From: DASXMT01 sp036521415
GTDB taxonomy: Bacteria > Actinomycetota > Acidimicrobiia > Acidimicrobiales > RAAP-2
Reading direction: 5' to 3'
NCBI GenBank assembly: GCA_036521415.1
Contig: DATDHU010000139.1
Location: 1-30,991 of the forward strand
Length of the DNA: 30,991 bases
In this document: positions 8,024-15,761 of the stretch, in pieces
Layout of the letters: each line of letters starts with the position of its first letter
How positions within the stretch are numbered: the stretch's first letter is position 1
The notes under the pieces: generated by a model
The model's input: only the letters and a program-made list of their open reading frames with translations
Told to the model about the DNA's origin: nothing
The model's database searches: none
Made by a program: the position numbers and the translations under genes

Positions 8024-9667
8024 TCAGCTCACCCACACGGTGGTCAGGTTGACGAACCACGACTTGGGCTCGATGAACCCGTGGACGGTCGAGGCGAGGG
8101 CCCGGGGGTTCTTGTCATTGACGACGAAGAGCCACGGGGCGGACTGGGTGATGATGTTGCCAGCCTGGGTGTAGAGCTTCGCCCTGGCCACCGCGTCGGT
8201 CACCGACTGGGCCTGGGTCAGCAAGCTGTCCACCTGCGGGTCGTTGTAGTGGGAGATGTTGATGGGCGATCCGCCCATGAACTCGTATTCCCAGAACGCC
8301 TCTTGTTGGAAGCTCAGCGAGACGTTGGTGGCGCTGGCGCCCCCGGGCACCTTCCCCGTCTCGAACTGGGTGAGCATGGTGGCCCACTCCATGGGCTGCA
8401 GGCTGATGCGGATGCCGACAGCAGCCAAGTCGTGCTGCAACTCCTCGTTCATGGGACCCGGGATCATGTTCCCCGACCCACTGGTCGGGTAGGACACCGT
8501 GGCCGAGAAGCCGTTCGGGTACCCGGCCTCTTTCAGTAGTGCCTTGGCCTTGCTCGGGTCATAGCTGTAGGTGAAGTTGGTGGGGCTGTAGGCCGAATTG
8601 GCCTGAGGGATGAGCTGGTAGGCGGGGGCGGCCGTTCCGTGCAAGAGGTCGGTGGCCATGGCTTGGCGGTTGATGGCGTAGTTGGCCGCCTGGCGCACCT
8701 TCACGTTGTCCCACGGCTTTTGGGTCAGGTCGAAGATCCAGGGCCAGATGTGGTCGTAGGTGTTCTCCTCGATCTGGTAGCCGCTCGACTTGAGGGAGGC
8801 GAGGTCGTCCGGAGTCGGGTACTCGATCCAGTTGACCTCCCCCGAACGCAGCGCGGCGATGCGGGCCGTCGGGTCGGGGATCGGCTTCAAGATGAGCTTC
8901 GACAGCTTGGGGGCGCCCGCCCAGTAGTGCTCGTTGGGGCCGAGGACCAGCTGTTGACCGGTGGTCTCCGAGATGAACTTGAACGGCCCGGTTCCCACCG
9001 GTTTGAGGTTGAAGGCGGTGTTGCCTTCCTTCTGGACGGCGGTCGGGCTGGCGAAGTAGAGCGTGGCCAGGTCGGACGGGAGGTGCGAGTCGGGGGTCTT
9101 GGTGGTGATCTGCACGGTCGAGTCGTCGATCTTGGTGTAGCTCTGGATGCCCGAGGTCAGCGTCTGGGCCTGGGCGGCCACCGCGGCAGAGTAGAATGGG
9201 AAGCTGGCGTTGTAGTCACGATCGAAGTTGAAGATCACCGCGTCGGCATTGAACGGCGTCCCGTCCTGGAACGTCACACCGGGCCGCAGCTGGAACGTCC
9301 AAACCGTGGCATCGGGGTTCGACGACCACGACGCGGCCAGGTCGGGTATCACCTGCGGCACCTGGGTCGACTGCAACAGGTTGAACCGGGTCAGGCCGTC
9401 GTAGAGCGAGTTGCCCACGAAGCGGTACCCCTCGTACCCCTGGAGGCCGGCCAGCTCGGTGTCGAGCGAGGGCAGGTTTCCCGCGGTCATGCCCACGATG
9501 AGCGTCCCACCCGTTCCCGAGGCCGCGGACGCCGGTCCAGCGGTGGCGATGCCCAGCATCGGAGCCAGCGAGGCCACCACGACGGCCAGTGCGGTCGCTC
9601 GGGTGCGGGCACGACGCCCCCATCGGGCTCGACCTCGACGGGTGGACGGACGGGTGACGATGGGCAA
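8024..9667 (-). CDS. Extracellular solute-binding protein, family 5 (peptide/nickel-type)
   Basis: This protein (547 residues) captures the substrate outside the membrane for the ABC importer encoded just upstream. The start is a TTG at 9667, chosen because AAGGAG stands exactly 6 nt before it, while the frame further upstream encodes Arg-rich nonsense. The N-terminus is a signal peptide: an Arg-rich n-region (RRGRARWGRRARTR), a hydrophobic core (ALAVVVASLAPMLGIA), and a probable cleavage after ASA at residue 48. No lipobox Cys follows. Family motifs include LAASWSSNPDATVWTFQLRPGVTFQDGTPFNADAVIF and PVGTGPFKF. The missing lipid anchor is odd for an actinobacterial binding protein. It is the fifth and last importer gene, 77 bp after the second ATPase gene. 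Confidence 0.93.
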   Translation of the reverse strand: MPIVTRPSTRRGRARWGRRARTRATALAVVVASLAPMLGIATAGPASAASGTGGTLIVGMTAGNLPSLDTELAGLQGYEGYRFVGNSLYDGLTRFNLLQSTQVPQVIPDLAASWSSNPDATVWTFQLRPGVTFQDGTPFNADAVIFNFDRDYNASFPFYSAAVAAQAQTLTSGIQSYTKIDDSTVQITTKTPDSHLPSDLATLYFASPTAVQKEGNTAFNLKPVGTGPFKFISETTGQQLVLGPNEHYWAGAPKLSKLILKPIPDPTARIAALRSGEVNWIEYPTPDDLASLKSSGYQIEENTYDHIWPWIFDLTQKPWDNVKVRQAANYAINRQAMATDLLHGTAAPAYQLIPQANSAYSPTNFTYSYDPSKAKALLKEAGYPNGFSATVSYPTSGSGNMIPGPMNEELQHDLAAVGIRISLQPMEWATMLTQFETGKVPGGASATNVSLSFQQEAFWEYEFMGGSPINISHYNDPQVDSLLTQAQSVTDAVARAKLYTQAGNIITQSAPWLFVVNDKNPRALASTVHGFIEPKSWFVNLTTVWVS

Positions 9668-9673
9668 CGGTCT

Positions 9674-9679
9674 CTCCTT
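9674..9679 (-). promoter_or_regulatory. Ribosome binding site deciding a TTG start
   Basis: The minus strand reads AAGGAG followed by AGACCG and TTG. It is one of the clearest Shine-Dalgarno sequences in the window and fixes the start of the solute-binding protein at the rare codon TTG (9667). Confidence 0.85.
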
Positions 9680-9744
9680 CTTGGCATTTCGGTGCGGATG
9701 GTTCGTGCGGTTGGTTCGTGTAGCTGTGTCGGTGGTTGCTCCCG

Positions 9745-10710
9745 TCAGGCCACGCCGACGGCGGTGGCCGCGGTGACGCCCTCGCCGATCCGGATGCATG
9801 CGGCACGGTGCGAGGGGTCGCCGCCGACGGCGATCGATTCGGGCCTGGCCGCGGCACAGGCGTCGATGGCCGCCGGGCACCGGGTCCGAAATCCGCAGCC
9901 ACTGGGCGGGTTGGCCGGGCTGGGGAGGTCGCCGGTGAGCACCAGGCGCTCCCGGCCCGGCCCGGGCACGGAGGAGAACAGGGCCTCGGTGTAGGGGTGG
10001 GCCGGGTGTTGCCAGAGCTCGGATGCGGTGGACTCCTCGACGATCCGCCCCAGATACATGACCACCACTCGGTCGGAGAGGTGCTCCACGACGCCGAGGT
10101 CATGAGAGATGAACAGGTAGGCGATGCCGAGGTCGCGTTGCAGCTCGACGAGGAGGTTGAGTACTTGGGCCTGCACGCTCTTGTCCAGAGCGGACACCGC
10201 CTCGTCGCAGACGATGAGCCTCGGGTCGGTGGAGAGTGCCCGGGCGATGGCGACCCGTTGGAGCTGTCCGCCCGAGAGCTCGTGGGGGTAGCGATGGGCG
10301 TAGGCCGCCGGGACCCCAACCCGATCGAGGAGGCCGGCGGTGCGAGGAACGACGTCCCGCTTGGCCCATCGGTGGGCGCGGAGGTTGAAGGCGATGGCAT
10401 CGGTGATGGTGAGCCGGGGGTTCAACGATGTCTGTGGGTTCTGGGGGACGAGCTGCAGCTTCGCCCTGACGTCCTGCAGCCGCTGCCCCGACATGGTCCC
10501 CAGGTTCATGCCGTCGAAGGCGACATAGCCGGAGTCGGGCTCGAGCAGGCGCAAGATCAGCTTTCCGGTGGTCGACTTACCGCACCCCGACTCGCCGACG
10601 ATGCCCACCGTCTCGCCCGGAGCGACGGTGAGGCTGACATCGTCGACGGCCAGCACGCCGTTGTCGAACCGCTTGCTCAAATGCTCGGCCAAAAGGACGG
10701 GCGTGGTCAC
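9745..10710 (-). CDS. dppF: ABC importer ATP-binding protein, DppF/OppF-like
   Basis: This 321-residue ATPase would power the peptide/nickel-type importer together with the DppD-like protein. Motifs in order are Walker A GESGCGKS at 39-46, Q-loop Gln90, signature LSGGQ at 145-149, Walker B LIVCDE at 165-170 and H-loop His203. A C-terminal oligopeptide-transporter domain follows with GCGFRTRCPAAIDAC, the Cys-rich pattern typical of DppD/F and OppD/F. The start is GTG at 10710, overlapping the stop of the preceding gene (GTGA), with GGAGG five nucleotides or so upstream. The Walker B segment reads CDEAVSALDKSVQ, as in OppF/DppF. The gene name marks the transporter type, not a proven dipeptide substrate. 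Confidence 0.94.
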   Translation of the reverse strand: MTTPVLLAEHLSKRFDNGVLAVDDVSLTVAPGETVGIVGESGCGKSTTGKLILRLLEPDSGYVAFDGMNLGTMSGQRLQDVRAKLQLVPQNPQTSLNPRLTITDAIAFNLRAHRWAKRDVVPRTAGLLDRVGVPAAYAHRYPHELSGGQLQRVAIARALSTDPRLIVCDEAVSALDKSVQAQVLNLLVELQRDLGIAYLFISHDLGVVEHLSDRVVVMYLGRIVEESTASELWQHPAHPYTEALFSSVPGPGRERLVLTGDLPSPANPPSGCGFRTRCPAAIDACAAARPESIAVGGDPSHRAACIRIGEGVTAATAVGVA

Positions 10711-11840
10711 GATGCCTCCGCACTCGTCGCCGCCTTCGTGGCCGGGGCGCCCATCTCGACCGGAACCCGGCCGTTGACCACGGGGCATGCAGCCCAGTGC
10801 GCCGCGCCCACGGCAACCAGCCCGGGGCGGTCGCTCCGGCACTGATCGGTGGCGAAGACGCAGCGAGGGGCAAACGAGCAACCCTCGTCGACCGCCACGC
10901 CGGCGGCGGGTGGTTGGCCGGGAATGGCTTGGAGCTCGCCACGGGGGGTCTCGGGCGTCGGCACGGCTCGGAGGAGGCCGGCCGTGTAGGGATGGGCGGG
11001 TTGTTCGAGCACTGTTGCCCCCGGACCCTCCTCCGCCAGCCGCCCGGCGTACATGACGGCGACCCGATCTGCCATCTGCCGGGCCACGCCCACGTCGTGG
11101 GTGACGAGCAGCAGGCCCATGCCGAGGTCGGCCTGGAGGCTGGCGAAGAGATCGAGGACCTGGGCCTGGATGGTGACGTCGAGGGCAGTCGTCGGTTCGT
11201 CGGCGACGAGCACTTTGGGCTCGCAGGCAATGGCGATGGCGATGAGTGCTCGTTGTCGCATCCCCCCGGACAGCTCATGCGGGTACGAACGGGCGGCCTG
11301 GACGGGGTCGGGCAGGCCCACCTGGGCCAAGAGGTATTCGGCCCGCTGCCGTGCTGCCTTCCGACCGTGCTCCATGCCGTGGCAGCGCAATACCTCGGCG
11401 ATCTGGGACCCGATGCGGCGCAGCGGGTCGAGCGAGCCGCTGGCATCCTGAGGCACGAGGGCGATGGCCCGGCCGCGCAACGATTGCATGGCCCGCTCGT
11501 CGAGATCGAACAGGTCGACGCCTCCGAGGCTGGCCCGACCGGAGATGTCCACCGCGTCGCTGTACAGCCGGAGTACTGCCCGGGCGCTCACCGACTTGCC
11601 GCTGCCCGATTCGCCCAGCAGCACCAGGGTCTTGCCGGCCTCGACGGTGAAGCTGATGCCCCGGACGGCCTCGACCGCCTTGCGCTTCGAACGGAACGTA
11701 ACGGCGAGGTCTTCGACCCGCAGCGTCCCCTCGGTCGGCGCCGGCGCAGGACGCGGGTTGCGGAACCGGGACGGCTGTGGCGTGGTCAACGGCGCGTCAC
11801 GGACGTCGGGCGGCGTGTGAACGTGGGTGGCAGTGGTCAA
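10707..11840 (-). CDS. dppD: ABC importer ATP-binding protein, DppD/OppD-like
   Basis: This is the second ATPase of the importer, 377 residues. Motifs are Walker A GESGSGKS at 76-83, Gln131, signature LSGGM at 190-194, Walker B VLVADE at 210-215 and His248, then GCSFAPRCVFATDQC in the C-terminal substrate-class domain. The start is read as TTG at 11840, whose TTGA overlaps the TGA of the permease gene; GGAG stands about 8 nt upstream. This gives an N-terminal tail of about 40 Pro/Thr-rich residues before the ABC domain, longer than usual. A second TTG at codon 18 is an alternative start. The C-terminus overlaps the next gene by 4 bp, so all four importer genes are translationally coupled. Confidence 0.92.
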   Translation of the reverse strand: MTTATHVHTPPDVRDAPLTTPQPSRFRNPRPAPAPTEGTLRVEDLAVTFRSKRKAVEAVRGISFTVEAGKTLVLLGESGSGKSVSARAVLRLYSDAVDISGRASLGGVDLFDLDERAMQSLRGRAIALVPQDASGSLDPLRRIGSQIAEVLRCHGMEHGRKAARQRAEYLLAQVGLPDPVQAARSYPHELSGGMRQRALIAIAIACEPKVLVADEPTTALDVTIQAQVLDLFASLQADLGMGLLLVTHDVGVARQMADRVAVMYAGRLAEEGPGATVLEQPAHPYTAGLLRAVPTPETPRGELQAIPGQPPAAGVAVDEGCSFAPRCVFATDQCRSDRPGLVAVGAAHWAACPVVNGRVPVEMGAPATKAATSAEAS

Positions 11841-12742
11841 GAGACAGTCTCCGAGTGAGTGTCGAGGAGGTCGCGAAGGCCGTCCCCGAGAACGTTGAAG
11901 GCGATGGAGGTGACGAAGATCATGACGGCGGGGATGAGAGCCAGGACCGGTTGGTTGTAGAGGTCCTGGTCCAGGTCGTTCAGCATCGATCCCCACTCCG
12001 GATGGGGTGGGGGGATCCCGAGGCCGAGGAACGACAGCCCCCCGGCAAAGACAATGGCCAGGCCGACCAGAGCGGTGCAGTACACGAGCAGGACCGGGGC
12101 AACGTTGGGCAACACCTGCCGCCGGGCGATCCTCGGCCACGAGGCACCGCTGGCCCGGGCCGCTTCCATGAAGTCTGCCGAGCGCATCCGGGCCACTTCG
12201 GTCTCGGCCACCCGGGCGATGGGGGCGATCAACACGATGGTCAGGGCCACGATGGCATTGACCACGCCGGCCCCGAGCGCCGCGGCCAGGGCGATGGCCA
12301 ACAGGACCGCGGGGAAGGAGTAGAGGACGTCGAGGGTCCGCATGATCAGGCTGTGGGTCTTGCAGCCGGACAGACTGGCCACCATGCCGAGCACCGTGCC
12401 GGCGACCCCGGCGACCACTACGGGGACGATGCCTTCGAGCAGTGTCGGCCGGGCGCCCCAGATCAGCCGGCTGAGGATGTCCCGGCCCTGCCCGTCGGTG
12501 CCCAGGAGGTGCCCGGGGCTCCCCACCGCCAGCAGCCGTTCGCTGATCGAACCGGTGGTCGGCCCGTAGGGCGCAACCAGCGGGGCAAAGATGGCGGCCA
12601 GGATCACCACGGCCAGGAATGCCCCGGGGATGATCACCGTCAAGGGCACGTGGCGCCGCGCCCGGTGTGTGCCGGACAGGACGGCCGCTGCGCCCCCGCG
12701 GCCGGGAGCCGGGTGGCTGGTCGGGATCTCGATGGCGCTCAT
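11837..12742 (-). CDS. dppC: ABC importer permease, DppC-like
   Basis: This 301-residue inner-membrane protein forms half of the importer channel. After a polar N-terminus of about 32 residues comes a first membrane helix (34-54), then the typical GHLLGTDGQGRDILSRLIWG segment found in DppC/OppC. Several more helices follow, and a cytoplasmic EAA loop (about 193-213, EAARASGASWPRIARRQVLPN) docks to the ATPases. The ending FNVLGDGLRDLLDT is also family-typical. The start ATG at 12742 shares ATGA with the stop of the DppB-like gene. The open frame continues upstream to 13330, but that part is only the other frame of dppB. Confidence 0.94.
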   Translation of the reverse strand: MSAIEIPTSHPAPGRGGAAAVLSGTHRARRHVPLTVIIPGAFLAVVILAAIFAPLVAPYGPTTGSISERLLAVGSPGHLLGTDGQGRDILSRLIWGARPTLLEGIVPVVVAGVAGTVLGMVASLSGCKTHSLIMRTLDVLYSFPAVLLAIALAAALGAGVVNAIVALTIVLIAPIARVAETEVARMRSADFMEAARASGASWPRIARRQVLPNVAPVLLVYCTALVGLAIVFAGGLSFLGLGIPPPHPEWGSMLNDLDQDLYNQPVLALIPAVMIFVTSIAFNVLGDGLRDLLDTHSETVS

Positions 12743-13683
12743 TGCCGCACCCGTGGGTCGACCAGGGCATGGCCCGTGTCGATGAGCACGTTGAGGAGCA
12801 CGAACGCCACCGCCAGCACGAGCGAGCAGGCCTCGATGACCGGGTAGTCCCTCGACGAGATGGCCTGGAAGATGAGCTGGCCCAGGCCGGGCCACGTGAA
12901 GAGGATCTCCACGAAGATGGCACCTCCCAGGAGGAAGCCGATCTGAAGCCCGGCCACGGTGAACAGGGACGGCAAGGTGTTGTGGAACGCATGTCGGAGC
13001 ACGGCACGTCGAGCCAGGCCTCGAGCCCGTAGGCTCGTGACGAATTCCTGGTTCATCACGTCGATCAGCGACGAGCGGAAGATCCGGGCCACGACGCCCA
13101 TGGGAGCCAGACCCACGGCGATGGCCGGGAGCACCAGGTGGTCGAGGAGGGCGGGAAGACCACCACCGCCACCGGCGTTGTACATGCCTCCCGAGGGGAA
13201 GACCGGGTTGTCCACGGCCAGCAGGACCAAGAGGACAAGGGCGACCGAGTACTGCGGGGCGGCCACGGCGACCACGGAACCACCCGACGACAACGCCCCG
13301 TCGACGTGTCCCCGCCGCAGTGCGCTCCACAGTCCCAGGAGAATCCCCCCCACGAAGGCGACCACCGCACCGGCGAGGGCCAGGATCATGGTGTTGGCCA
13401 GCGCGCTGAAGACGAGGGGGCGGACGGCTGTCTGGCGGGAGATCGAGATCCCGAAGTCACCCTGGACCGTGCTCTTGATCCAGTCGAAGTACTGCACCGG
13501 CCACGGTTGGTCGAGACCGAGCCGGTGGGTGAGCGCGGCCCGGGTGGCTGCCGACGAGTTCATCCCGGCCAGGCTGGCGATCGGGTTGCCCGGGATGATC
13601 TTGATGGTGATGAACACCACGATGGTCACCCCGATGAGGGTGGGGATGGCGATGAGCAGACGGCGAGTGATGAAGCGCCCCAT
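12739..13683 (-). CDS. dppB: ABC importer permease, DppB-like
   Basis: This is the other channel half, 314 residues and the first gene of the importer operon. It begins MGRFITRRLLIAIPTLIGV, the classic DppB/OppB start, with membrane helix 1 at about 9-29. It has an EAA loop at 217-238 (SLRARGLARRAVLRHAFHNTLP), and the C-terminal helices end in DPRVRQ. A Gly/Asn-rich stretch around 166-176 lies in the large extracytoplasmic loop. No strong ribosome binding site is visible before the ATG. The 429-bp region upstream holds a possible regulator site and the terminator of the preceding amidase, so this gene probably has its own promoter. Confidence 0.94.
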   Translation of the reverse strand: MGRFITRRLLIAIPTLIGVTIVVFITIKIIPGNPIASLAGMNSSAATRAALTHRLGLDQPWPVQYFDWIKSTVQGDFGISISRQTAVRPLVFSALANTMILALAGAVVAFVGGILLGLWSALRRGHVDGALSSGGSVVAVAAPQYSVALVLLVLLAVDNPVFPSGGMYNAGGGGGLPALLDHLVLPAIAVGLAPMGVVARIFRSSLIDVMNQEFVTSLRARGLARRAVLRHAFHNTLPSLFTVAGLQIGFLLGGAIFVEILFTWPGLGQLIFQAISSRDYPVIEACSLVLAVAFVLLNVLIDTGHALVDPRVRQ

Positions 13684-13827
13684 TCAACGCTCGCCATCGC
13701 CGGCTGGTCCCAGCAGACCCGCCGTCGGCCAGACCGAGCCGGGTGCCCGGCCTGTCATTCGCGGTGCGGGGGCCGAGGTCATGCGGTCATGCTGCCAACC
13801 GTTTGTTTCCCTGGCGTAGCTGCGCGG

Positions 13828-13848
13828 TTACTTCGCGATTACGCCGAT
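13828..13848 (-). promoter_or_regulatory. Possible GntR operator upstream of the importer operon
   Basis: On the minus strand the block contains TCGGCGTAA, then CG, then GTAA, so that GTAA recurs 11 nt later, about one helical turn. About 15 of 20 positions match a block upstream of gntR at 16582-16602. It lies 145 bp before the dppB start. That the HutC-type regulator binds here is inference. Confidence 0.4.
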
Positions 13849-14022
13849 CAGATCGTCAACCACACCCCCCTGAGTAGGAATTTCACTGAACCACGTCCTG
13901 GATTCGCCGAATTGGGCCCCTGATCCGCCACTGGGTCGCCCGGCGGGCAGCGATGCACAAACCGGTGCGACCAAGCCCGGTATCTCGTGACTGCTCATCG
14001 TCTCGTCTCGACATGCAGGAGA

Positions 14023-14067
14023 TGTGTGGAGACACACAGAAGCCGGGTGCCGAGGCACCCGGCTTCT
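14023..14067 (-). terminator. Double hairpin terminator after the 513-residue amidase gene
   Basis: A perfect 13-bp stem (AGAAGCCGGGTGC at 14038-14050, loop CGAG, right arm 14055-14067) starts 46 bp after the amidase stop. It is followed in the direction of transcription by a second 6-bp hairpin (TGTGTG, GAGA, CACACA at 14023-14038), which shares the base at 14038. No U-run follows, as is common in high-GC actinobacteria. It would separate amidase transcription from the importer operon. Confidence 0.82.
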
Positions 14068-14112
14068 GACGAGCCGACTGGATCAGCGCCGCGTGCAGCG
14101 GCGACGGATGTG

Positions 14113-15654
14113 TTACCCCTTCGCTTCCTCGAAGGCAAAGCCGGCTTGGTAGACCAGTTCCTCACCAAAGTGGGGACCGACCAGCTGCAGTCCGATCGGC
14201 AGGTCGTTCTCGCCTGTCCCACACGGGAGGGAGAGGGCCGGGTTCCCGGTGAGGTCGAGGGGCATCGTGTTCGTGGTGGCACCCATGGAGAGCTGCATGC
14301 GCTCGGCCATCTCCCCCGGTTGGGCCCGACGATCGAGCAGCTCATAGGCAACGGATGGGACCGTGGGGGTCATCATCAGGTCCACGCCCGACATGGCCGC
14401 GGCCGTTTGCCGCCGCAACTCGAGCCGGAGGTTCTGGCTCTTGGCGATGGGGACCCCTTGGTAGCACGACAGAATGTGTTCAGTGGTCAGGAGCGTTCCC
14501 TTGAGCATGTCGGGAAGGTCGGCTGCTTGCAGGACCGTCTGCGCCGCCCACGCGGCGGTGAGCGACGGGTCGACCCGACCAAGGTGACTGAAGCCGATGC
14601 CGTACGAGATGGCCATCCCGTAGAGCCCGAGCCCGAGGGCCCCGAGGCCGATCGACTTGGAATCGGTCCACAGTGGGATCGAGACCTCGGTGACGACCGC
14701 ACCCAGGTCGACCAGCAACTTCTGAGCGGAGTCGAACGCCTCGAGCACGTCGGGTGTGCAACCGGAGGCCTCCAGAGCCTCGGTGATGACCCCGATGCGC
14801 AGGCCTTCGATTCCTCGCCCGGCTGCGGCCGCGTAGGCACCGGCCGTGGGCTCGGTGCGGACCCACTGGGGATCCCGCCAGTCCGACCCGGCCATGACCT
14901 CGAGCATCAGGGCGTTGTCGGCCACCGTCTTGGTCATCGGGCCGATGTGGTCGATGGTGTGGTCCATGTAGGTGAGCCCGTACGAGGGGACGAGTCCATG
15001 GGTCGCCTTCATGCCCACCAGGCCGCACCACGCCGCCGGAATGCGGACGCTACCTCCTTCGTCGGCCCCGAGGGCCAGGTCGACCAGTCCCGCAGCCACG
15101 GCCGCGCCCGAACCGGACGAGGAGCCTCCGGTGGCGAACGCCGGATTGACGGGGTTTCGAGCGGCGCCGAACGCCGAGCCCTCTCCCAGGCCGAGAGCCA
15201 GGTCCTCCAGGTTGGTCTTTCCGGTGATGGTGGCCCCGGCGTCGAGCAGACGCTCGACGACGACGGCGTCCTCGGTAGGCACGACGGCTGGGGTCCGCCG
15301 ACCGCCGTTGGTCGTGGGGATGCCGGCCACCGCGATGCAGTCCTTCACGCCGACCGTCTTGCCGGTCAGTGGACCGTCTTCGGCACCCCGCACCTCGCAG
15401 AAGCGGATGAAGGCGTTGTAGGGGTCCTCGCCAGCCAGCGGAGTGTGGCCGGGATCACGATAAGGATGGTGCAGGGGCACAACCGGCTCGTCCAGCTCCT
15501 CGACTCGGGTGTACAGATCGAGCGATGCGGCCACGGCGGCCACCATCTGATCCGCCTCCGCCGCGTCCAGGCACAAGTGGTGTCGAGAGGCGTACTCGAT
15601 GACTTGTTCCCGGTTGGGTGGTCGCAGGTAGCCGATGGCGCGGGTAGTAAACAT
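14113..15654 (-). CDS. Amidase (amidase signature family), nitrile-hydratase-associated type
   Basis: This 513-residue amidase hydrolyses a carboxamide to acid and ammonia. The triad is Lys104 in GKTVGVKDCI, cis-Ser178 in TGGSSSGSG and nucleophile Ser202 in DEGGSVRIP. It has an N-terminal helical domain of about 90 residues (YASRHHLCLDAAEADQM and on), and its motifs HTIDHIGPMTKTV and MPLDLTGNPALSLP match Rhodococcus-type amidases that work with nitrile hydratase. No nitrile hydratase gene is in the window. ATG at 15654 has GTGAGG about 7 nt upstream. It follows gntR on the same strand by 107 bp and is closed by a strong hairpin. It belongs to a different amidase subfamily from the one at 6536-7960. 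Confidence 0.94.
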   Translation of the reverse strand: MFTTRAIGYLRPPNREQVIEYASRHHLCLDAAEADQMVAAVAASLDLYTRVEELDEPVVPLHHPYRDPGHTPLAGEDPYNAFIRFCEVRGAEDGPLTGKTVGVKDCIAVAGIPTTNGGRRTPAVVPTEDAVVVERLLDAGATITGKTNLEDLALGLGEGSAFGAARNPVNPAFATGGSSSGSGAAVAAGLVDLALGADEGGSVRIPAAWCGLVGMKATHGLVPSYGLTYMDHTIDHIGPMTKTVADNALMLEVMAGSDWRDPQWVRTEPTAGAYAAAAGRGIEGLRIGVITEALEASGCTPDVLEAFDSAQKLLVDLGAVVTEVSIPLWTDSKSIGLGALGLGLYGMAISYGIGFSHLGRVDPSLTAAWAAQTVLQAADLPDMLKGTLLTTEHILSCYQGVPIAKSQNLRLELRRQTAAAMSGVDLMMTPTVPSVAYELLDRRAQPGEMAERMQLSMGATTNTMPLDLTGNPALSLPCGTGENDLPIGLQLVGPHFGEELVYQAGFAFEEAKG

Positions 15655-15675
15655 GCATCAACCTCACTTGTTTAG

Positions 15676-15691
15676 GTGGGAACGGGCCCAC
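15676..15691 (-). terminator. Weak hairpin between gntR and the amidase gene
   Basis: GTGGG and CCCAC form a 5-bp stem around a 6-nt loop, 22 bp before the amidase start and 71 bp after the gntR stop. It could end or attenuate gntR transcription, but the stem is short. Confidence 0.3.
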
Positions 15692-15761
15692 GAGCGGAAC
15701 TGCTGGGCACGAGTCGAGCCGTGGGGCAGAGGAGACCGAACGGCCGGCGGAACCGCAGGCG

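Larger units (their letters stand above)
13684..14112 (-). other. Intergenic region between the amidase and the importer operon
   Basis: This 429-bp stretch holds no convincing gene. From the amidase side it contains two adjacent hairpins (14023-14067) that look like a terminator, and a 21-bp block shared with the gntR upstream region (13828-13848). That block is flanked by GGCGTA (13813) and TACGCC (13840), which form an inverted repeat. There is also an 8-bp tandem duplication of GGTCATGC at 13777-13792. The importer promoter is expected here but I see no clear -10/-35 pair. Confidence 0.75.

Noticed and set aside
13831..13998. Short minus-strand open frame in the amidase-importer gap (about 55 codons from an ATG at 13998)
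   Set aside because: Third codon positions are much less GC-rich than in the real genes nearby, no ribosome binding site is clear, and its end overlaps the possible operator.
14113..15654. Nitrile degradation cluster
   Set aside because: The amidase resembles the type found beside nitrile hydratase, but no nitrile hydratase or nitrilase gene is in the window.
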